This document shows, in pieces, positions 33,807-41,901 of a stretch of 64,000 nucleotides of DNA (position 1 is the stretch's first letter; each line of letters opens with the position of its first letter). Made by a program: the position numbers and the translations under genes. The notes beneath the pieces are model-generated. The model ran no database searches. It saw only the letters and a list, made by a program, of their open reading frames with translations, and was not told the origin of the DNA. Source of the stretch: Rhizobium croatiense (lineage in GTDB: Bacteria > Pseudomonadota > Alphaproteobacteria > Rhizobiales > Rhizobiaceae); assembly GCF_019793465.1 (NCBI RefSeq), contig NZ_JAILYJ010000001.1:522316-586315 (forward strand). Reading direction: 5' to 3'.

Positions 33807-34253
33807 ATGGAGGACTTTTTGGAGACCTGGAACCTCACCACTTTAACGCGCCTGTTCGCCGCTGATCCGGAGGCGCTCGGCGATGTTGATGTCGCCGTAC
33901 CCGAACACGGGGACGTCTTGTGCGTAACGCTGAAGGAAAGCGGCGATCTTGACGTTTTCGTCACGGTGAGCGGCGAGCGCGACATCCTCGTCAGCGTTGT
34001 TCTGGTGCCATGCAAGGAGGTGCCCAACCGAGAGGCCTTCGAACGCATGGTTCTGAAGACGCACAAGTTCGTGCCACTCTCCAGTTTCGGCATCACCACG
34101 ATCGACGGTGAGGAATGGTACGAATTGTTTGGCTCGCTTTCAGCACGCTCGCCGGCCGAGACCGTTGTCGAGGAAGTCGCCATTCTGGCTGCCAACGCCG
34201 TCGATGCAGCGCATATGATTGAAGAATGGAAAAGCGGGGAGATTGAAGCGTGA
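33807..34253 (+). CDS. yjfI: DUF2170 protein (YjfI family)
   Basis: 148 residues, acidic, no membrane span. Contains DVAVPEHGDVLCVTLKESGDLDVFVTVSGE and the closing AVDAAHMIEEWKSGE. Order and overlap with the PspA gene (GTGA) match E. coli yjfI-yjfJ. It is transcribed divergently from the channel gene across only 95 bp, which must hold both promoters. Function unknown. Confidence 0.88.
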   Translation: MEDFLETWNLTTLTRLFAADPEALGDVDVAVPEHGDVLCVTLKESGDLDVFVTVSGERDILVSVVLVPCKEVPNREAFERMVLKTHKFVPLSSFGITTIDGEEWYELFGSLSARSPAETVVEEVAILAANAVDAAHMIEEWKSGEIEA

Positions 34254-34987
34254 GCACCTGGGGAAAGATTTTTACCGCCATTCGCGGCGGCATCAACGAG
34301 GCAGCAGAAGCAGCCGCCGACAGCCAATCCATGCGCATTCTCGACCAGGAAATTCGCGACGCCGAACAGTCGCTGCGCCGGGCGCGATCCGATCTGGCCG
34401 GCATCATGGCATCGAACAAGAGCGTCATGCGCCGGCTTGAAGAAAACCGCGCAAAGGAAACCAAGGATACCGACAGCGCCCGCGCTGCGATCTCCGCGGG
34501 CCGTACGGATCTCGCGCAGGGTCTGGCGCAGCGCATTGCCAATAGTCGCGCCGAAGTGCAGCGAGACCAGGAAGAGCTCGATCGGCTGCTGCCCCGCCAG
34601 CAGCAGATGCTGCGCACGATCCAGGAAACCGAGTCGCGCATCGCGCAGATGAAGCGCGAGGTGGAGAACGTCAAAGCCAACGAGTCGCTGCTGCGCGCCC
34701 AATCAGCGATCGCTCATAACCAGTCGGGCATCAACACCCGTCTTGGCAGCGCCGTGGAAAGTCTCGAACGCATCAAGAAACGTCAGGAAATCACCGCCGG
34801 CCGCATCGAAGCCGGGGCTGAACTGGCCGCGCTGGAAAACGGCAGCGATCTCGACCGCCAGCTGCGCGAGGCCGGCATCGGCAGTTCGAGCCAGTCGGCC
34901 GACGACGTCCTTGCACAGCTGATGGCGCCGACACGCTCGGCCGAGCCAGTCTTGCTTCCCGCCCCTGCCGGCAACAAGGACCGATAA
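34250..34987 (+). CDS. yjfJ: PspA/IM30-family protein (YjfJ)
   Basis: 245 residues starting at GTG 34250. Begins MSTWGKIFTAIRGGINEAAEAA, an amphipathic helix typical of PspA/Vipp1 membrane binding, followed by long Glu/Arg/Gln-rich coiled coil (about 30-170, e.g. REIRDAEQSLRRARSDLAG-like) and a shorter C-terminal helix. PspA-family proteins form ESCRT-III-like scaffolds on stressed inner membranes. It is the most likely core of the surrounding module. No PspF-type activator is nearby. Confidence 0.9.
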   Translation: MSTWGKIFTAIRGGINEAAEAAADSQSMRILDQEIRDAEQSLRRARSDLAGIMASNKSVMRRLEENRAKETKDTDSARAAISAGRTDLAQGLAQRIANSRAEVQRDQEELDRLLPRQQQMLRTIQETESRIAQMKREVENVKANESLLRAQSAIAHNQSGINTRLGSAVESLERIKKRQEITAGRIEAGAELAALENGSDLDRQLREAGIGSSSQSADDVLAQLMAPTRSAEPVLLPAPAGNKDR

Positions 34988-35106
34988 TTCCCGGAGCGGC
35001 CGCCCTGTCGGGATATTTATTCCTGAAGACGGAGCGGCCGCACGTGGAACTTCGATGGATCTCGCAAAGGCGAAGATCTCTTTGCGGCGGGGCGCCGATC
35101 TCGCGG

Positions 35107-35496
35107 CTATGGGCGGCCGATGGCTGTTGCCTGCGACCAGACAACCATCCATTCGCCGTCGCGGAGTTCATAAGTATCTGTGTGCCAATACTCCCCGGGC
35201 GGCACGGCGTGCCCGTTGAAGATGACTTCGAGGCGCGCACGATAACATATCACGGCGGCGGAGCCATTGAGGCGGACCGCAATGTCACCCGGCTCCCAAG
35301 CCCGATACCTGATGTGTCCGGCTGCGATAGCGCCTAGATAATCCTCGCGTGAGAGGGCTACACCGATTGGCGTGATCAATTGAAAATCATCGGCGTGAAG
35401 AGGCCTGGCCGCGGACATATCGGCCGCGACCAGTGCACGCAGCCGGGTGCGCTCGATTTCACGGATCCGGTCTGCTGCAGTTTGATTGCTTGTCAT
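35107..35496 (-). CDS. NTF2/SnoaL-like small protein (DUF4440 type)
   Basis: 129 residues. A helical start (ADRIREIERTRLRALVAADM) then ARPLHADDFQLITPIGVALSREDYLGAI, WEPGDIAVRLNGSAAVICYRARLEVIFNG and a final DGEWMVVWSQAT, the cone-shaped NTF2 fold of DUF4440 and SnoaL proteins. Start MTSNQ at 35496 is preferred since AGGAG lies about seven bases upstream; ATG 35502 would be too close to it. Such proteins bind or isomerise small hydrophobic ligands; no specific role can be read. Confidence 0.75.
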   Translation of the reverse strand: MTSNQTAADRIREIERTRLRALVAADMSAARPLHADDFQLITPIGVALSREDYLGAIAAGHIRYRAWEPGDIAVRLNGSAAVICYRARLEVIFNGHAVPPGEYWHTDTYELRDGEWMVVWSQATAIGRP

Positions 35497-35714
35497 TCTC
35501 ATCTCCTGGATGCATTTGCTCTTCGCCGAGCAGGTCAATTTTGACGACCGGCGGTCACCAGGCCGTTGTCTATCAGGCTCTGACCGCAGGCGCGGATTGT
35601 TTCCTCCTCAGGGCGCAGCTGCCTTTGCAACATCGCTTCTGCCTTGGCGGTGTTGATGCGCAGGTCCCGTTCAAGCTCCTTGCGCTTGCAGTCAAATCAC
35701 GCTAATTGGCGCTC

Positions 35715-35727
35715 GTAATGTTATTAC
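35715..35727. promoter_or_regulatory. Zur-like palindrome upstream of zinT
   Basis: GTAAT-GTT-ATTAC is a perfect 5-3-5 inverted repeat 49 bp before the zinT ATG, AT-rich within GC-rich DNA. Zur (zinc uptake repressor) sites in proteobacteria have a similar core of GTTATNNNATAAC and often control zinT. The intergenic stretch 35497-35776 otherwise shows no gene. Operator use is inference. Confidence 0.45.
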
Positions 35728-35776
35728 ATGACAGCTCAAGCACGAGCCGTGCCGGCCAATCGAAAGGTTTCAGTGA

Positions 35777-36439
35777 ATGAACAAGGCGATCACAACACTC
35801 AGCTACGCCCTGGCTGTATCCGCAACATTGACGTTTGCGGGAACGGCAGGCGCCCAGACATCTTCGGGAAACAATCACAGCCATAGCCATTCCCACGATA
35901 AGAAGGGGTCGGTGCATGAAGGGTATTTCGATGACGATCAGGTAAAGGCGCGTGAACTGTCGGACTGGGAAGGCGACTGGCAGTCTGTCTACCCCTATCT
36001 TGTCGACGGGACCTTGGATCCGGTGATGGCCGACAAGGCGAAACATGGCGACAAGAGCGCCGGGGACTATCGTGCCTACTATGACACGGGATACAAGACC
36101 GACGTCGACCGGATCGTCATCAACGGAAAGAAGGTTACGTTTTTCCGCGGCAAGGACCCCGTGACCGGAGACTACGAGACGGATGGGCACGAAATCCTCA
36201 CCTACAAGAAGGGTAATCGAGGCGTTCGTTTCGTCTTCAAAAAAAGCGCCGGTGACGACGCCGCACCTCGGTTCATTCAGTTCAGCGACCACATCGTCGC
36301 CCCCGAGAAGGCCGACCATTACCATCTTTACTGGGGTAATGACCGCGCCGCGCTGCTGAATGAGGTCACCAACTGGCCGACCTACTACCCCGCGAACCTG
36401 AATGGCAAGCAGATCGTCGAGGAGATGCTGGCCCACTGA
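35777..36439 (+). CDS. zinT: ZinT-family periplasmic zinc-binding protein
   Basis: 220 residues with a signal peptide (cut near AGAQ) and a histidine-rich stretch HSHSHSHD at about residues 34-41. The ZinT (YodA) domain follows with FFRGKDPVTGDYETDGHEILTYKKG, RFVFKK, RFIQFSDH and DHYHLYWG, which bear the zinc-binding histidines of ZinT. It would capture Zn (or Cd) in the periplasm and pass it to the Znu importer. Its promoter region contains a Zur-like palindrome. No znu genes are in the window. Confidence 0.93.
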   Translation: MNKAITTLSYALAVSATLTFAGTAGAQTSSGNNHSHSHSHDKKGSVHEGYFDDDQVKARELSDWEGDWQSVYPYLVDGTLDPVMADKAKHGDKSAGDYRAYYDTGYKTDVDRIVINGKKVTFFRGKDPVTGDYETDGHEILTYKKGNRGVRFVFKKSAGDDAAPRFIQFSDHIVAPEKADHYHLYWGNDRAALLNEVTNWPTYYPANLNGKQIVEEMLAH

Positions 36440-36683
36440 CCCGCCGGGGCAACCGCACGTAGCCAAATCGGGCGCCGAGCGCCCTCTCAAGCACGGAGCA
36501 TCCGGCGGTCTCCCGCCGGGTCTCCTCCCCGAAGCTGCGGCGCGTCGAGGAACCTTTGGCAATCACCAAAGTTGGGGTTTTGAAGGCTCCGGCACCAGTG
36601 ACGTCGGCGAAGAGAGCCTCCACCGTATGAACAGCTTGAGCCGCTTCGCGCCACCGCAATCGACGACAACCCGGGCATTCAAC

Positions 36684-37172
36684 ATGCACGTCGAAACGAC
36701 AATGTTCGAGCCGAGCGACTGGGTCCCGAACAACCAGCGCCTTCCTGTATTGCTTTACAAGGGGCTTGTTGACGACGACGGACCTTGTGATTTCGAAGAG
36801 CGCTTCGCGGCAAGCGGTTGGACAGGCCTCTGGACAAACGGTGTCTTCGATTATCAGCACTACCATGCCGGCGCACATGAGGCGCTCGGAGTGTCACGGG
36901 GTAGTGCCACCCTCTTGATCGGGGGTCCCAGCGGTCAAGCAATGAAGGTCATGGCGGGCGACTGTTTGGTGCTTCCGGCCGGGACAGGGCACCAAAATCT
37001 CGGCTGCACGTCGGACTTCCAGGTCGTCGGCGCTTATCCCAAGGGACAGCATGCCGACATTCAGACTTCGGCTGCATCCAGCGACATGCTGGCAAAAATC
37101 GCGTCCGTACCCCTCCCCCACAGCGATCCCGTTCAAGGTCCGTCGGGATTTCTCACCAAGAGATGGCGGTAG
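36684..37172 (+). CDS. Cupin-domain protein (YjlB type)
   Basis: About 162 residues from ATG 36684. It resembles Bacillus YjlB-type cupins: FEPSDWVPNNQRLPVLLYKG, DYQHYHAGAHEALGVSRGSATLLIGG (cupin motif 1 with His-x-Gly-x-His ligands), AGDCLVLPAGTGHQNL (motif 2 with His) and VVGAYPKGQ. ATG 36627 upstream would add 19 residues without known motif. A metal-bound sugar or small-molecule enzyme is possible; function unknown. The 244 bp to zinT show nothing recognisable. Confidence 0.8.
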   Translation: MHVETTMFEPSDWVPNNQRLPVLLYKGLVDDDGPCDFEERFAASGWTGLWTNGVFDYQHYHAGAHEALGVSRGSATLLIGGPSGQAMKVMAGDCLVLPAGTGHQNLGCTSDFQVVGAYPKGQHADIQTSAASSDMLAKIASVPLPHSDPVQGPSGFLTKRWR

Positions 37173-37213
37173 CTGTTCGCCGCCCAATCACGCGGCCACC
37201 ATGACGACTCTCA

Positions 37214-37316
37214 TGCATGTCGCCCGGAAGTGTGCAGCGGTTCCGGGACAACGACATGCATAAAAACAAAGAGCTAAAGCGCGTCGCAAAATTTGATTCA
37301 TGCGACGCGCTTTAGC
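37214..37316. repeat. RIME1-like double-palindrome element, copy 1
   Basis: About 103 bp made of two hairpins. Hairpin A begins TGCATGTCGCCCGGAA and ends TTCCGGGACAACGACATGCA (37214-37260). Hairpin B has a long stem GCTAAAGCGCGTCGCA / TGCGACGCGCTTTAGC (37273-37316). The same two hairpins occur in reverse orientation at 62626-62729. Size and structure fit the ~106 bp Rhizobium intergenic mosaic element RIME1. The element supplies the stop codon of the downstream-transcribed ABC ATPase at 37312-37314. Confidence 0.85.
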
Positions 37317-38037
37317 CGACACCGAGAAACTGCCTGAGCTCGGCAGTCTGCGGATTGGCGAAGACAGCCTCCGGCCGGCCTGCTTCGTGGACCTTGCCCT
37401 GATGCATGAAGACGACGCGGCTGCAGACGTCGCGAGCGAACTTCATCTCATGGGTGACCATCAGGAGCGTCATTCCCTCGGCGGCAAGCTCGCGCACGAC
37501 GGCCAGAACTTCGGCGACCAGTTCCGGATCGAGCGCCGAGGTAATCTCGTCGCAGAGAAGCGCGGTCGGCTGCATGGCGAGCGCGCGGGCAATGGCAACA
37601 CGTTGCTGCTGACCACCCGAGAGCTCATCCGGATAGGCATCGAACTTCTGACCCAGCCCCACCCGCTCCAGCATCTTGCGGGCGGTCGCTTCTGCCTCGG
37701 CCTTCGGGGTCTTCTTGACCACGGTCTGCGACAGCATGACATTGCCGCCGGCAGTCAGATGCGGAAAGAGGTTGAACTGCTGAAAAATCATGCCGACCTT
37801 GAGGCGCAGCGCCTTCAGATGGACTTCGTCGTCGAGAAGCTGCGCGCCGGCCACGGAGATGGAGCCGTCGGTAATGGTCTCCAGGCCATTGATGCAGCGA
37901 AGCAGCGTCGATTTGCCCGAACCGCTCTTGCCGATGATGGCAATGACCTCGCCAGGCTCCACATTGAGGTTGATGCCCTTCAGCACCTCGTTGGTCCCGT
38001 AGCTTTTGCGGACGTCAGTGATTTCGATGAGCGACAT
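37312..38037 (-). CDS. Polar amino acid ABC transporter ATP-binding protein
   Basis: 241 residues. Walker A GKSGSGKST near 35, Q-loop FQQFNLFPH near 81, signature LSGGQQQR near 131, Walker B ALLCDEITSALD near 151 and [15 protein letters not shown] and the DEITSALDPE pattern are characteristic of the PAAT (His/Gln/Glu) class. The start MSLIEI at 38037 lies inside the last 23 bases of the upstream permease. Its stop codon TAA is contributed by the RIME1-like repeat, so that the last residues may be altered relative to relatives without the insertion. Confidence 0.93.
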   Translation of the reverse strand: MSLIEITDVRKSYGTNEVLKGINLNVEPGEVIAIIGKSGSGKSTLLRCINGLETITDGSISVAGAQLLDDEVHLKALRLKVGMIFQQFNLFPHLTAGGNVMLSQTVVKKTPKAEAEATARKMLERVGLGQKFDAYPDELSGGQQQRVAIARALAMQPTALLCDEITSALDPELVAEVLAVVRELAAEGMTLLMVTHEMKFARDVCSRVVFMHQGKVHEAGRPEAVFANPQTAELRQFLGVG

Positions 38038-38674
38038 TGAGCTTCCTCTCCAGGATCTGGCTGCTTTTCGACAAGGGCCAGCAAAGGGCGAAGTAGATGA
38101 GGGCGACGAGCCCATAGACGGTGAAGGGCTGGAAGGTGGCGTTGGTGACCACGGTGCCGGCTTTCGACAATTCGACGAAGCCGATGATCGAGGTCAGCGC
38201 CGTCCCCTTGACGATCTGAACGGAGAAACCGACGGTCGGCGGTATGGCGATCCTCAGCGCCTGCGGAAGGATGACGTAGCGCATCTGCTGCAGACGGCCC
38301 ATGCCAAGGCTGGCCGCGGCTTCCCATTGCCCCCTCGCAACTGCTTCGACGCAGCCTCGCCAGATTTCGGTGAGGAAGGCGGCACTCCACAAGATCAGCG
38401 CCAATCCCGCCGCAAGCCAGGCCGGCACGTCTATCCCGAAGAGACCGAGACCGAAAAAGGCGATGAACAGCTGCATCAGCAGCGGCGTACCCTGGAAGAG
38501 CTCTATGTAGTATTTCGCAAAAGCCCTGGCGGCCTTGCGCCTGCTGATGCGAAGGAATAGCAGACACAGGCCAACCAGACCCCCCCCAACGAAGGAGACC
38601 AGCGAAAGAAGGATCGTCCAGCGGGTGGCAAGCAGCAGGTTGCGCAGGATATCCCAGAGTGTGAACGTGATCAT
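38015..38674 (-). CDS. Polar amino acid ABC transporter permease
   Basis: 219-residue HisM-type permease with about five spans; the EAA-like loop reads EAAASLGMGRLQQMRYVILPQA near 117-138 and ELFQGTPLLMQLF near 58. It overlaps the ATPase gene by 23 bp and the second permease by 4 bp (ATGA). Together with the permease encoded upstream it forms a heterodimeric channel for an amino acid, opine or similar compound. Confidence 0.92.
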   Translation of the reverse strand: MITFTLWDILRNLLLATRWTILLSLVSFVGGGLVGLCLLFLRISRRKAARAFAKYYIELFQGTPLLMQLFIAFFGLGLFGIDVPAWLAAGLALILWSAAFLTEIWRGCVEAVARGQWEAAASLGMGRLQQMRYVILPQALRIAIPPTVGFSVQIVKGTALTSIIGFVELSKAGTVVTNATFQPFTVYGLVALIYFALCWPLSKSSQILERKLNVAHRNH

Positions 38675-39342
38675 CGTGCTGTTCTCCTCGGGAAAATGAA
38701 CCCGCCGATCAGACCCAGCACCTGCCGGAGCAGGATCGCCAGCACGAGATAGATGGCGGTCGAGACGATATAGGCCTCGAAGGCGCGGAAGGTTCGCGAT
38801 TGTATGAAATTCGCCGCGAACGTTAGATCCTCGGCGGCGATCTGCGACACGACCGCTGAGCCGAGCATGACGATGACCACTTGCGACGACAGCGCCGGCC
38901 AGATGCGCTGCAGCGAAGGCACGAGAACAACATGCCGGAAGGTTTCGAAGCGCGTCATCGCCAGGCTCTCGCCCGCCTCGAACTGGCCCTTGGGCGTTGC
39001 CTGGATACCGGCACGAATAATCTCGCAGCTATAGGCGCCGAGGTTGACAATCATTGCAAGGTTGGCCGCCGTCAGTTCGGAAAGATGCAGACCGAGCGAC
39101 GGCAGACCGAAAAAGATGAAAAAGAGCTGGATCAGGAAGGGCGTGTTGCGGATCAGCTCGACATAGGCCGCAACGACCGGTTTCAGCCAGGCCGGGCCGA
39201 GTGCCCGCACCCAGGCGCAGAAAATGCCGAGCGAAATGCCGAGCACCCCGCCGACCGCGATAAGCTCCAAGGTGACGAATATGCCCTTGATGATGTCAGG
39301 GTAATATTGAAGCAGCCAGCCGAATTCGAAATGGTAGCTCAA
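38671..39342 (-). CDS. Polar amino acid ABC transporter permease
   Basis: 223-residue HisQ-type permease with the motif ELIRNTPFLIQLFFIFFGLP near 62-81 and an EAA loop EAGESLAMTRFETFRHVVLVPS near 121. It follows the binding-protein gene by about 80 bp and overlaps the next permease by 4 bp. Part of a four-gene PAAT operon; substrate not readable. Confidence 0.92.
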   Translation of the reverse strand: MSYHFEFGWLLQYYPDIIKGIFVTLELIAVGGVLGISLGIFCAWVRALGPAWLKPVVAAYVELIRNTPFLIQLFFIFFGLPSLGLHLSELTAANLAMIVNLGAYSCEIIRAGIQATPKGQFEAGESLAMTRFETFRHVVLVPSLQRIWPALSSQVVIVMLGSAVVSQIAAEDLTFAANFIQSRTFRAFEAYIVSTAIYLVLAILLRQVLGLIGGFIFPRRTAR

Positions 39343-39421
39343 GGAATGTCCCCTCTTGCGGTGACGGAGCGCATGTCATCCCGCGGGGCGCGCGGGAGAC
39401 ATGCGCAAGATCCAGGTTTGC

Positions 39422-40207
39422 TTACAGATCGGACGGCAGATCGGCGCCGAGCCACTTCTGCGATATCGCGTTCAGCGTGCCGTCGGTCTTGGCGGCGGCG
39501 ATAACGCCGTTCACCTTCTCCAGCAGGGCGGACTGTTCCTTGCTGAGGCCGATGTAGCAGGGCGAGTTCTTGATGAGGAACTTCAGCTCAGGGCGCTTGG
39601 GAGGATTCTTGGCGAGGATCGCAGCCGCCACGACGTTGCCGGTGGCAATGATGTCGACCTGGCCGGAGAGGAACGCCGAGATGGTGCCGTTATTGTCCTC
39701 GTAACGCTTGATCGTCGCATCGGTTGGCGCGATCTTCGTCAGCTCGAGATCTTCGACGGCGCCGCGCGTGACACCGATGCTCTTGCCCGCGAGATCTTCC
39801 GCCTTGGCGACCGCAAGATCGGCCGGTCCGAACACGCCGTTGAAGAAGGGCGCGTAGGCGACCGAGAAATCGATCACCTTTTCGCGCTCCGGATTCTTGC
39901 CGAGGCTTGATATGACGAGATCGACCTTGTTCGTCTGCAGATAGGGGACGCGGTTGGCACTCGTGACCGGCACCAGCTCGGCTTTGACGCCCAGCTTTTC
40001 GGCGATGAGATTGGCCACGTCGATATCATAGCCCATCGGCGCCATATCGGTGCCGACGCTGCCGAAGGGCGGGAAATCCTGTGGGACAGCGACGCGCAGC
40101 GTCCCGCGCGCCGTAATATCGGCGAGGGCATCGGCGTGCGACGGCGCGTTGAAGCCGAAAGTCGCGGCCAGGGACGCGATTGCGAAGAAGACTCGTCTTG
40201 TCAGCAT
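39422..40207 (-). CDS. Periplasmic amino-acid-type substrate-binding protein (family 3)
   Basis: 261 residues with a signal peptide (cut near SHA-DAL). The family 3 opening ITARGTLRVAVPQDFPPFGSVG is followed by MGYDIDVANLIAEKLGVKAELVPV and DLVISSLGKNPEREKVIDFS with the Arg that binds an amino-acid carboxylate expected near here. No ornithine-specific pattern can be assigned. First gene of its operon, 4 bp downstream of the GntR gene on the same strand, so likely co-transcribed with its regulator. Confidence 0.92.
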   Translation of the reverse strand: MLTRRVFFAIASLAATFGFNAPSHADALADITARGTLRVAVPQDFPPFGSVGTDMAPMGYDIDVANLIAEKLGVKAELVPVTSANRVPYLQTNKVDLVISSLGKNPEREKVIDFSVAYAPFFNGVFGPADLAVAKAEDLAGKSIGVTRGAVEDLELTKIAPTDATIKRYEDNNGTISAFLSGQVDIIATGNVVAAAILAKNPPKRPELKFLIKNSPCYIGLSKEQSALLEKVNGVIAAAKTDGTLNAISQKWLGADLPSDL

Positions 40208-40211
40208 GTGT

Positions 40212-40961
40212 TCATTGCTCCTTTGAGGTTGTGGTTTTCAAGTCTGACTGTCGGGAGACGGCGGAGGCGGCCTTGGGCGGCAGCGACAGGGAATTGCGCA
40301 GGTCCGAAAGCGGATCCGGGCGCGCCGTGAGGTCGAGGCCCATTTCCACTTCATCAAGATGTTCGACGGAGAGCGCCGCAGCTCTGCCGAAATCGCCTGC
40401 CTGCATGGCCTCGAAAATGCGGCAGTGCCCCTCGTGGGACTGCGCCGCATGAAATTCGGATTGATAGAGCATCGAAATGAGGATGGTCCTCGCGGTCAGG
40501 TCGCGCAGGATATCGACGATGATGGCGTTGCCGCTCAGTTCCGCGACGCGGATATGGAAATCGCCCATCAGATAGGTCAGGCGCTGGCGGTCGCCCGCCG
40601 CCATCGCATTCCTCTCCTCGTTCAGATGGGCGTCGAGAGCCTTGCGGCCCTCCTCCGTCAGCACGCGCATGCTGCGCAGCAAACCGGCCTCGACGATACG
40701 CCTTGCCTCATAAACCGCGATCGCATCTTCGGCGGACGGCTCGACGACAAACCAGCCCCGCCGGGGGCTGACATGCACGATGCCGCGGGTCTCCAGGCGC
40801 ATCATGGCTTCACGGACGCGGGTTCGGGACACGCCAAAGAGTGCCGCCAACTGGTTTTCGCCAAGCCGCGTACCGGGCCTGATCTTGGCGGACAGGATGC
40901 CGGAGACGATCGTCGCCTCGATGGACTTCTGGTTAGTCTCGGATGTGTGGCTATCTTGCAT
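40212..40961 (-). CDS. GntR-family (FCD) regulator of the amino acid transporter operon
   Basis: 249 residues. Winged helix-turn-helix LGENQLAALFGVSRTRVREAMMRLETRGIV near 33-62, then an FCD domain with conserved His in YLMGDFHIRVAELSGN near 134-149 and HEGHCRIFEAMQAGDF near 193. Start ATG 40961 is preferred; it is embedded in a near-palindromic TTGCATACAA. The gene ends 4 bp before the binding-protein gene. Probable ligand-responsive control of the transporter and itself. Confidence 0.9.
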   Translation of the reverse strand: MQDSHTSETNQKSIEATIVSGILSAKIRPGTRLGENQLAALFGVSRTRVREAMMRLETRGIVHVSPRRGWFVVEPSAEDAIAVYEARRIVEAGLLRSMRVLTEEGRKALDAHLNEERNAMAAGDRQRLTYLMGDFHIRVAELSGNAIIVDILRDLTARTILISMLYQSEFHAAQSHEGHCRIFEAMQAGDFGRAAALSVEHLDEVEMGLDLTARPDPLSDLRNSLSLPPKAASAVSRQSDLKTTTSKEQ

Positions 40962-40965
40962 ACAA
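40956..40965. promoter_or_regulatory. GntR-type operator overlapping the regulator start codon
   Basis: TTGCATACAA is close to the TTGTATACAA-type palindromes used by FCD-GntR regulators and lies across the start codon of the regulator gene. It extends to CTTGCATACAAG with flanking inverted bases. A site here would fit autoregulation. Inference from sequence only. Confidence 0.4.
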
Positions 40966-41118
40966 GACAGAAAGCAAAGCGCATGCCAAAATCCTGCGGT
41001 CAGGATTTTCGGCATGTCTCGGATGCTTTGCGGAAAATATGCCTGCCGGGAATGCAGACTGAATGTAATTTAAGCGAGCGCGGCCCCCTCGCCGACCTGC
41101 CGCACGCTTCGCCCCGTC

Positions 41119-41889
41119 TTAGTTGAAGCTCGAGTTTTTGAGAAATTCGGCCAACCGTTCGGTCTTCGGCCGCACGAACATTTCCTTCGGATCGCCCTCC
41201 TCGCAGATGACGCCCTGGTTCATGAAGATGACGCGGGACGAAACCTCGTAGGCGAAACGCATCTCGTGGGTGACGAGCAGCATGGTCATGCCGTCGGCGG
41301 CAAGCCCCTTGATCACCTGCAGCACTTCGCCCACCAGTTCCGGGTCGAGCGCCGAGGTCACCTCGTCGAACAGCATCAGCCGCGGCGACATGGCGATGGC
41401 GCGGGCAATTGCGACGCGCTGCTGCTGGCCGCCGGAGAGCTGACCGGGATAATGGTTAGTGCGGGCGGCGAGGCCGACGCGGTCGAGCCATTTTTCCGCG
41501 ATGACGCGGGCCTCCGGCTTCGTCATCTTCTTCACCTTGACGAGGCCGAGCATGACGTTTTCGGCGGCACTCATATGCGGGAAGAGATTGAACTGCTGAA
41601 AGGCCATGCCGGTCAGCGCGCGCTGGCGGGCAATCTCCTTTTCGCTCTTGCGCCGCCGGCTCGCGCCGTCGACGCGATAGCCGATCTCTTCGCCGTCGAG
41701 GCTGATCGTGCCGCCCTGGAATTCCTCGAGCATGTTGACGCAGCGCAGCAGGGTGGTCTTGCCGGAGCCGGACGAGCCGATGATCGAAATGACCTCGCCT
41801 TCCTCTACGGCGCAATCGACGCCCTTGAGAACCTCATGGATGCCGTAAGTCTTGCGCAGACCCTTGATGTCGAGAATGATCTTGGCCAT
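41119..41889 (-). CDS. Polar amino acid ABC transporter ATP-binding protein (second system)
   Basis: 256 residues. Walker [10 protein letters not shown] near 37, Q-loop FQQFNLFPH near 95, signature LSGGQQQR near 145, Walker [15 protein letters not shown] near 166. An insertion [20 protein letters not shown] between Walker A and Q-loop is seen in several PAAT ATPases. Last gene of a minus-strand operon of four genes with its binding protein and two permeases. Confidence 0.93.
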   Translation of the reverse strand: MAKIILDIKGLRKTYGIHEVLKGVDCAVEEGEVISIIGSSGSGKTTLLRCVNMLEEFQGGTISLDGEEIGYRVDGASRRRKSEKEIARQRALTGMAFQQFNLFPHMSAAENVMLGLVKVKKMTKPEARVIAEKWLDRVGLAARTNHYPGQLSGGQQQRVAIARAIAMSPRLMLFDEVTSALDPELVGEVLQVIKGLAADGMTMLLVTHEMRFAYEVSSRVIFMNQGVICEEGDPKEMFVRPKTERLAEFLKNSSFN

Positions 41890-41901
41890 CGGGACGTCTC
41901 C

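Noticed and set aside
34991..35042. GGAGCGGCCGC repeated after the PspA gene
   Set aside because: Two short GC-rich copies with poor pairing and no T-run; possible by chance at this GC content.
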